From NCBI GenBank assembly GCA_002070215.1, contig MWCV01000013.1, positions 1 through 59,802 of the forward strand: a DNA stretch of 59,802 nt, in the 5' to 3' direction. Origin of the DNA: Chloroflexi bacterium ADurb.Bin180 (GTDB taxonomy: Bacteria; Chloroflexota; Anaerolineae; UBA2200). The notes below the pieces were generated by a model, which saw nothing but the letters and a program-made list of their open reading frames with translations, searched no databases and was not told where the DNA came from. The number at the start of each line of letters is the position of its first letter. Position 1 is the first letter of the stretch. Positions 54,530-59,802 of this stretch are shown here, one piece after another. The translations under genes and the position numbers were made by a program.

Positions 54530-56218
54530 ATGGAAAAGCCGTGGTTGAAAAGCTATGAGCCTCAGGTTCCACCTACGCTGATCTATCCGCACCGACCTCT
54601 TCAGGATAATCTCGCCGAGTCCGCGCGCAAGTACCCCGACGCGCCGGCCACCATCTTCCAGAACGCCAAACTCAGCTACGCCGAACTGAATGCGCTGGTC
54701 GATCGGTTCTCGGCGGCCCTCCAGGAGCTCGGGGTCAAGAAGGGCGACCGGGTCGCCGTCTACATGGCCAACTGCCCGCAGTTCATCATCGCCTACTACG
54801 GGGCACTGAGAGTGGGGGCGATCGTGGTCGCGTTTAATCCCCTCTATGCGGCCCCCGAGGTGGAGCACCAATTGGTTGACTCAGGTGCAGAGACCATGGT
54901 CTGTATGTCGCGCTTTTACCCCAACGTCAAGAGCGTGCGCGCCAGAACCTCCCTCAAGAACGTCATTGTCACCAACATCAAAGAGTACTTTCCTCCCGTG
55001 CTGAAGGTACTTTTCACGCTGTTGAAAGAAAAGCACGGCGGGGACAGGCAGGACATCTCGGGCGACGCCAACACCTACTGGTTCCAGGAGCTGCTGGCCA
55101 GGGCCCCTGCCGAGCCCAGAGCGGTGGTGGTGCAGCCGGAGGACACGGCGGTATTGCTGTACACAGGCGGGACAACGGGGGTGCCCAAAGGCGCCGAGCT
55201 TTCCCATGCCAGCATGATGTCCAATGCGGTGATGTGCCGTCACTGGTTGCACGACTCCCAGGAAGCGAAAGAGATAGTGCTGACGACCTTGCCGCTATAC
55301 CACAGCTACGGCATGACCACCTGCATGAACTTTGGCATCTATGCGGCGGCCGCCATGCTGCTGATTCCCAACCCTCGCGACTATGTCGACATTATGAAGA
55401 ACATCAACAAGCACCACCCGACCTTGTTTCCCGGTGTGCCAACGATGTACGTGGCCTTTAACAGCTTTCCCGACATTGGCAAGTACAATGTCAAGTCAAT
55501 TCGTGCTTGCCTGAGCGGGGCGGCTGGGTTGCCCAAGGAAGTGCAGACGCGATTCCAGCAGCTCACTGGCGCCAGGCTAGTGGAAGGGTATGGGTTGAGC
55601 GAGGCCTCGCCGGTGACCCATGCCAATCCGGTCTATGGCAAGAACAAGATCGGCACGATTGGCGTGCCGTGGCCGGACACGGAAGCCAGAATCGTTGACA
55701 TTGACACTGGTCTGCAGGACATGCCGATGGGCGAGAAGGGCGAACTGGTCGTTCGTGGACCGCAGGTGATGAAAGGCTACTGGCGCATGCCCGAGGAGAC
55801 GGCCATCGCCCTGCGCGATGGCTGGCTCTACACCGGCGACATCGCCGTAATGGACGACGAGGGCTACTTTACGATTGTGGACCGCAAGAAGGATATGATC
55901 ATTGCCGGCGGTTTCAATATATACCCGCGCGAGGTGGAGGAGGCCCTCTACAGGCATCCCAAGATCAAGGAGGCCGTTGTCGCGGGGATCCCAGATCCTT
56001 ACCGCGGTGAGACGGTCAAAGCATATGTGATTCTGAAGGATGGCGAGACGGCCACCGAAGAGGAGATCATCGAGTTCTGCAAGACCCAGGTCGCCAAGTA
56101 CAAGGTGCCGACCGCAGTCGAGTTTCGCACCGAGCTGCCCAAGACAATCGTTGGCAAGATCTTGCGCCGCATTCTCGTTGACGAAGAGAAGAAGAAACAG
56201 GCCGCTCAGGCCAAGTGA
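54530..56218 (+). CDS. Long-chain acyl-CoA synthetase, second copy
   Basis: This 562-aa ANL enzyme has a good GGGAGGGAG ribosome site. It has the standard YTGGTTGVPKGAELSH P-loop, VEGYGLSEASPVTH, DGWLYTGDIAVMDDEG, GGFNIYPREVEE and the catalytic Lys near PKTIVGKILRRI. It likely activates long-chain fatty acids. It has its own promoter and a terminator, so it is regulated apart from the dehydratase genes. Confidence 0.94.
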   Translation: MEKPWLKSYEPQVPPTLIYPHRPLQDNLAESARKYPDAPATIFQNAKLSYAELNALVDRFSAALQELGVKKGDRVAVYMANCPQFIIAYYGALRVGAIVVAFNPLYAAPEVEHQLVDSGAETMVCMSRFYPNVKSVRARTSLKNVIVTNIKEYFPPVLKVLFTLLKEKHGGDRQDISGDANTYWFQELLARAPAEPRAVVVQPEDTAVLLYTGGTTGVPKGAELSHASMMSNAVMCRHWLHDSQEAKEIVLTTLPLYHSYGMTTCMNFGIYAAAAMLLIPNPRDYVDIMKNINKHHPTLFPGVPTMYVAFNSFPDIGKYNVKSIRACLSGAAGLPKEVQTRFQQLTGARLVEGYGLSEASPVTHANPVYGKNKIGTIGVPWPDTEARIVDIDTGLQDMPMGEKGELVVRGPQVMKGYWRMPEETAIALRDGWLYTGDIAVMDDEGYFTIVDRKKDMIIAGGFNIYPREVEEALYRHPKIKEAVVAGIPDPYRGETVKAYVILKDGETATEEEIIEFCKTQVAKYKVPTAVEFRTELPKTIVGKILRRILVDEEKKKQAAQAK

Positions 56219-56233
56219 CCGCGCAGATGTGCA

Positions 56234-56264
56234 GCCCCCGCCCCAAGCCCTGGGCGGGGGCTTT
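56234..56264. terminator. GC-rich hairpin after the acyl-CoA synthetase gene
   Basis: GCCCCCGCCC (56234-56243) pairs perfectly with GGGCGGGGGC (56252-56261) over an 8-base loop, followed by only three T. It lies between convergent genes. The rest of the 196-base gap holds no other feature I can support. Confidence 0.6.
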
Positions 56265-56414
56265 GCTGCTGAGGAGTGCTGCCGGGACTCGAGCAGCGGG
56301 CTGTGGGAGAGAAGAAGGCTGTCGGGCGAGCATTGGTCTGGCGACGCCTTGGGCCGGCGTGACTGTGATGCCTGACATCACACCATAGACAACGAGCGGG
56401 CCTCGAAAGCGAGG

Positions 56415-56795
56415 TCAGCGCTTGTCGTCCGTGGCAGTCTCCACGCGAGGGCGCGAGAGCAGCTCTTCCCAACAGGCAAAGGCTCGCCGGAGGTGAGGGA
56501 TGACGATAGAGCCGCCCACCACCAACCCCACGCCGAGCGCTTCGGTTACCTGAGGAGTGGTCACGCCCTCCTCGAAGCAGCGAATGACATGGTATTGGAT
56601 GCAGTCGTCACACCTTAGGACCAGAGACGCCACCAGTCCCAGCAGCTCTTTGGTGGCCCGGCCCAGCGCCCCCTCACGATAGGCCTGCGTATCGAGGCTG
56701 AAGAAGCGCTGGATGGTGAGATCGGCATGCTGCATCACGAGCTCATTCAGCTTGGCTCGCTCCTTCTGGAACTCATCGACGGTCCGTTGAGGCAT
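56415..56795 (-). CDS. Carboxymuconolactone decarboxylase/AhpD-like protein
   Basis: This is a 126-aa protein from the ATG at 56795 behind AGGAGGAG. The all-helical AhpD-like domain has the redox CxxC and His in LRCDDCIQYH. Members with this motif are usually peroxidase-type or thiol-redox proteins rather than decarboxylases. It has its own promoter, divergent from the transporter gene. Confidence 0.88.
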   Translation of the reverse strand: MPQRTVDEFQKERAKLNELVMQHADLTIQRFFSLDTQAYREGALGRATKELLGLVASLVLRCDDCIQYHVIRCFEEGVTTPQVTEALGVGLVVGGSIVIPHLRRAFACWEELLSRPRVETATDDKR

Positions 56796-56824
56796 AGGGT
56801 TCTCCTCCTGCGTGTCCTGGGCGA

Positions 56825-56852
56825 ATTGTAGATCATTCGACAGGAGGGTCAA
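56825..56852 (-). promoter_or_regulatory. Promoter of the AhpD-like gene
   Basis: On the minus strand TTGACC (56852-56847), a 16-base spacer and TACAAT (56830-56825), about 30 bases before the ATG. Confidence 0.6.
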
Positions 56853-56951
56853 AGGCCGGCGAATAGGGCGGCGGTCGAGTGTAGGATGTGCGGTGAGCGG
56901 TCGGCGTTTTGCTTGCGCCGATGGATGAGCTTGGCAGGATAGGAGCACAGA

Positions 56952-58400
56952 ATGCGTAGACTGCGCTGGTACGATTACGTGACGATCAACCTCTTCTGGC
57001 TAGGCCTGAACATCCGTAACACGGCTGTGGGCAACGTGTTCCTGCCTTTTCTGGTGGACTCTTTTGTGCGTCCCGAGGTCAAGAACTCGGCTTTGGGGGT
57101 CATGCGCACGGCGGGTTTGATCATCGCCATGCTTGTTCAGCCGGCCATGGGGCTGCTCAGCGACCGCAGCACCTCGCGCTTTGGCAGACGCAGACCCTTT
57201 ATCGTGGTGGGTGTGCTGCTGGACCTGGTGTTCCTGGCGGCAGTGGGTCTCTCGCGCAGCTATACCGCGCTGCTGATCGCCGTTCTGCTGCAGCAGTTCT
57301 CGGCGAACATCTCACACGGTGCAGTGCAAGGGCTGATTCCGGACCTGGTGCCCGAAGACCAGCGCGGCCGCGCGGCAGCGGTCAAATCGATCCTGGAGCT
57401 GGTGGCGATCATCCTGGTCGGACTCACTATCGCCAGGATGGTTGGCGCGGGGCAGCTCGGTTGGGCTGTCGTGGCCACCGGAGGGACGCTCTTGCTCATC
57501 ACAGTGCTCACGGTGTGGTGGGTGAAGGAGACGCCGCTGAAGGAGGCACCGTCGACTCCACTGGCCGGGCCGATGAAGCGCGTGCTCGGGATCCTGGCCG
57601 GAATCGTGGTCGGCGCTGCTGCTGGCATAGCCGGCGGCGCGGTTGTCGGTGGGATCGTCGGTTTGGTGGTGTTGCTGCTGCGCGGCCGGGCGGCTGCTAT
57701 GGCTGTAGGGGTTGGGATCGGCGGAATGGTGGCAATGGCCACTGCCGTGGTGGTGGGGGTGTGGGCTGGCGCGTTGGCCACCCTCGGCGCGCACGCGCGG
57801 CGTAACTCGAACTTTGCCTGGTGGGTAGTGAACCGGCTGCTCTTCCTGGCCGCAGTGACCTCCATCCAGGGCTTTGCGCCTTACTTCTTGATGTATGCCT
57901 TCGGTGTGACTCGTGAGGCGGCGACCGCGATGAGCGGCACGCTGATTTCGTTCGTGGGGGTATTCATGCTGGCGACGGCTCTGCCCGGGGGATGGCTGTC
58001 CGACCGAATCGGCCCGCGCAGGCTGGTGGCGCTCGGCGGCATTGTGGCCGTAGTAGGAACGGCAATTCTGCTCAGCACGATCTGGGTGCCGCGACTGCCC
58101 GTGATGTACCTGGCCGGGGCCGTGATTGGCCTTGGCACAGGGCTGTTCATGACCACCAACTGGGCTATGGGAACGAGTCTGGTGCCGCCGGCAGAAGCGG
58201 GCCGGTACCTCGGTATCTCCAATCTCGCCGGGGCTGGCGCAGGAATGGTGGGTTCGGGTCTCGGGGGGCCGCTGGCGGACTATCTCAATCGCTACCGACC
58301 TGGCCTGGGCTACTTCGCCATCTTTGCCTGCTACGGGCTGCTCTTTGCACTGAGCACCATCAGTCTGAGGGCCGTCCGCTCACAGAAGCGGGCCGGCTAG
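56952..58400 (+). CDS. MFS transporter with extra Gly-rich hydrophobic segment
   Basis: This is a 482-aa major facilitator protein. The first half has the loop motif MGLLSDRSTSRFGRRRPF, resembling sugar:cation symporters of the SLC45/GPH kind, and the second half has the paired GGWLSDRIGPRRLV. Residues ~209-278 form an inserted, very Gly/Ala/Val-rich hydrophobic stretch (VVGAAAGIAGGAVVGG, then VGVGIGGMVAM), long enough for two extra membrane segments in place of the usual soluble central loop. Substrate unknown. It has AGGAG before the ATG. Confidence 0.88.
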   Translation: MRRLRWYDYVTINLFWLGLNIRNTAVGNVFLPFLVDSFVRPEVKNSALGVMRTAGLIIAMLVQPAMGLLSDRSTSRFGRRRPFIVVGVLLDLVFLAAVGLSRSYTALLIAVLLQQFSANISHGAVQGLIPDLVPEDQRGRAAAVKSILELVAIILVGLTIARMVGAGQLGWAVVATGGTLLLITVLTVWWVKETPLKEAPSTPLAGPMKRVLGILAGIVVGAAAGIAGGAVVGGIVGLVVLLLRGRAAAMAVGVGIGGMVAMATAVVVGVWAGALATLGAHARRNSNFAWWVVNRLLFLAAVTSIQGFAPYFLMYAFGVTREAATAMSGTLISFVGVFMLATALPGGWLSDRIGPRRLVALGGIVAVVGTAILLSTIWVPRLPVMYLAGAVIGLGTGLFMTTNWAMGTSLVPPAEAGRYLGISNLAGAGAGMVGSGLGGPLADYLNRYRPGLGYFAIFACYGLLFALSTISLRAVRSQKRAG

Positions 58401-58412
58401 CTGCTGTCATCG

Positions 58413-58445
58413 AAAACGCCCGCAGCCAGGTGTCTGCGGGCGGTC
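58413..58445. terminator. Bidirectional terminator between convergent genes
   Basis: CGCCCGCAG (58417-58425) pairs perfectly with CTGCGGGCG (58434-58442). AAAA on the left (58413-58416) becomes a U-tract for minus-strand transcripts, and GTCGTTT follows on the right. It should serve the MFS gene and the HD gene. Confidence 0.7.
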
Positions 58446-58465
58446 GTTTGGCTCTTGCCGGTCGA

Positions 58466-59314
58466 CTAGTAGCGAATGGCATCGACGAGTTTCTTTTCCT
58501 GCCCCTCGACGAATGCTTCGACCTCGACATAAGGCTCCAAACCCGAACCACTCAGCTTGTCGCGCAGCAGGTCGTCAAGCTGGAATATGCCGGCCGAGTT
58601 GTTCATCCTCACCCGCAGCTTGACGGGCTTGGACTCCCCCGCCTGGATCGCGAGGCTTTCGATGGCTGCGGCCGAGACCGAGTGGATGTTGAACTCGCCT
58701 GCCTCAAAGGGGATCCTGGAGCGCCCCTTGGCCATATCCAGCGCGTCGGCGACGCGAACGATGCCCGCCTCTAGTGTTAGCGGATGGCCGCCGGCGCGGT
58801 GGGCGATGATGGCGTGCAGGACCTCTGACAGGAGCACCGTTCTTTCGGGGATGTTGTAGAGGCCCATCAGGAGCTCCTTGATAATGGGCTCAGCGACGAA
58901 CAGGCTGTAGCGTTCGTGGTCCTCGCGATGGATGGACATGCCCACGTCGTGAAGCAGTGCGGCGAGCACAACGATCACCTCGGCATCGTCGGATCTGAGG
59001 CCATAGTCCCGAACAACGTTTGGTTCGATGCCCTTGTCCATCAACAGCCGCAGCAGCTTGAGCGCGATATTGGCGATGATATGCACGTGGACCGGCCCGT
59101 GATCGCTCATGTGCAGGCGGTCAACAGCGGTCACGTTGCACACGCGCCACAGTGTCTGCAGCTCCTGGTGGGCATTGATGCGCCTGACCACTTCTTCCAG
59201 TGTGGCGTTGTGCCGGGAGGGCAGATGAAGCTCGGTGGGTTGCTGCAAGAGCTCCTTGGCGGTCAGGGTCTTGCGAGCGGCTGGTTTCGCCAGGGGCTGC
59301 TCCTTTTTGGTCAT
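58466..59314 (-). CDS. HD-domain phosphohydrolase-like protein
   Basis: This is a 282-aa protein from the ATG at 59314 behind AAAGGAA. The metal site has an upstream His (HGPVHVHIIANI), the HD pair in LLHDVGMSIHREDHE and further His/Asp in AIIAHRAGGHP and VRVADALDMAKG. The last ~70 residues form a separate domain (KLRVRMNNSAGIFQLDDLL). HD proteins hydrolyse phosphomonoesters, nucleotides or cyclic dinucleotides; no specific substrate can be given. The first ~25 residues are Lys-rich. Confidence 0.85.
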   Translation of the reverse strand: MTKKEQPLAKPAARKTLTAKELLQQPTELHLPSRHNATLEEVVRRINAHQELQTLWRVCNVTAVDRLHMSDHGPVHVHIIANIALKLLRLLMDKGIEPNVVRDYGLRSDDAEVIVVLAALLHDVGMSIHREDHERYSLFVAEPIIKELLMGLYNIPERTVLLSEVLHAIIAHRAGGHPLTLEAGIVRVADALDMAKGRSRIPFEAGEFNIHSVSAAAIESLAIQAGESKPVKLRVRMNNSAGIFQLDDLLRDKLSGSGLEPYVEVEAFVEGQEKKLVDAIRY

Positions 59315-59341
59315 TGTCGATTCCTTTCGGCCGGCGCTGCG

Positions 59342-59785
59342 TCAGGTGGTGCGCGGTCGGGGCCGGCGACGAGCCATAGCCTGATAGGCCAGCCGGTTGG
59401 CACGCTCGTTGTGGGGGTGACCGGCGTGACCCTTGAGCCAGTGCCAGCGCACCGTGTGTTGCTTGGTAAGGTGGCTCAGCTCCTGCCACAGGTCGACATT
59501 CAGGACAGGCTGATTGCCGCTGCGGCGCCATCCCCTGGCCTGCCACGATGGAAGCCAGAGCGTGATGCCCTGCTGGAGGTAGCGCGAGTCCGTATAGAGC
59601 TCGACTGCGGTTGAGGACGTGAGGGAGCGCAGCGCCGAGATGGCCGCCGTGAGCTCCATGCGGTTGTTGGTGGTGGCCGGCTCGCTGCCGGAGAGCTCTC
59701 GCACCTGACCCTGAGCGATGATCACGGCCGCCCAGCCGCCGGGGCCGGGGTTGGGCTCACAAGCGCCGTCGGTGTAGATGACCAC
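59342..59785 (-). CDS. rnhA: Ribonuclease HI (probably runs off the window)
   Basis: At least 147 aa. The catalytic carboxylates are in IYTDGACEPNPGPGGW, NRMELTA and LYTDSRYL, with the loop His in WLKGHAGHPHNERANRLA. The fourth acidic residue, Asp134 in E. coli, is Asn here (NERAN). The GTG at 59785 is in-frame, but the frame stays open to the window end (codons for P-A-S-R-S), and family members usually begin several residues earlier, so the true start may be outside. It cuts RNA in RNA-DNA hybrids. Confidence 0.9.
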   Translation of the reverse strand: MVIYTDGACEPNPGPGGWAAVIIAQGQVRELSGSEPATTNNRMELTAAISALRSLTSSTAVELYTDSRYLQQGITLWLPSWQARGWRRSGNQPVLNVDLWQELSHLTKQHTVRWHWLKGHAGHPHNERANRLAYQAMARRRPRPRTT

Positions 59786-59802
59786 CGAACGACTGGCGGG
59801 GG

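Overview
The window looks like part of a chromosome from an uncultured anaerobic bacterium, most likely a Chloroflexota of the Anaerolineae type. This is inferred from the Thr-Pro-rich linkers of the secreted proteins, high-GC coding sequence (not computed), many GTG/TTG starts, ferredoxin-fused EtfA proteins and a 2-hydroxyacyl-CoA dehydratase system. No rRNA, tRNA, CRISPR array, prophage or transposase gene was seen. Genes are tightly packed, with several 4-base ATGA/GTGA start-stop overlaps. At least one coding region (rnhA) probably runs off the right edge.

Region 1 (1-10100, minus strand) is one long apparent operon read from a promoter near 10072-10100: DegT aminotransferase, family 2 glycosyltransferase, AI-2E permease-like protein, lepA, a membrane protein, a membrane-anchored methyltransferase and a large secreted beta-helix/triple-DNRLRE protein. 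A small palindromic element follows at 10179-10267. Region 2 (10400-22400) is housekeeping: tlyA and a UbiA prenyltransferase from back-to-back promoters, der, a C45-type peptidase, an ECF sigma factor, a Lon-like protease, then greA-lysS-M23 lipoprotein-GDPD behind a strong promoter with a terminator-like leader.

Region 3 (22400-29460) is energy metabolism: acyl-CoA dehydrogenase, etfB, ferredoxin-fused etfA, pyrophosphatase, and a korD-korA-korB 2-oxoacid:ferredoxin oxidoreductase with no gamma subunit beside it. Region 4 (29470-39050) is mixed: a PstS-like lipoprotein, uppP, tgt and hutH on the minus strand; a class III aminotransferase with its own promoter and terminator; LiaF-like and PspC proteins; and mutL carrying the endonuclease motif.

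Region 5 (39050-56220) is a 17-kb acyl-CoA block on the plus strand: thiolase, 3-hydroxyacyl-CoA dehydrogenase, crotonase, acyl-CoA ligase, a second acyl-CoA dehydrogenase with etfB, a HAD phosphatase and an aminotransferase inserted before a second ferredoxin-fused etfA, a hotdog thioesterase, an MBL hydrolase, a two-subunit 2-hydroxyacyl-CoA dehydratase with its ATP-dependent activator, and a second acyl-CoA ligase. With the 2-oxoacid oxidoreductase and the aminotransferases this suggests a route in which amino, 2-oxo, 2-hydroxy and fatty acids pass through CoA thioesters, with electrons exchanged between acyl-CoA, NADH and ferredoxin through two ETF complexes. The pathway direction and substrates are inference.

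Region 6 (56220-59802) holds an AhpD-like protein, an MFS transporter with an unusual extra hydrophobic segment, an HD-domain protein and RNase HI.
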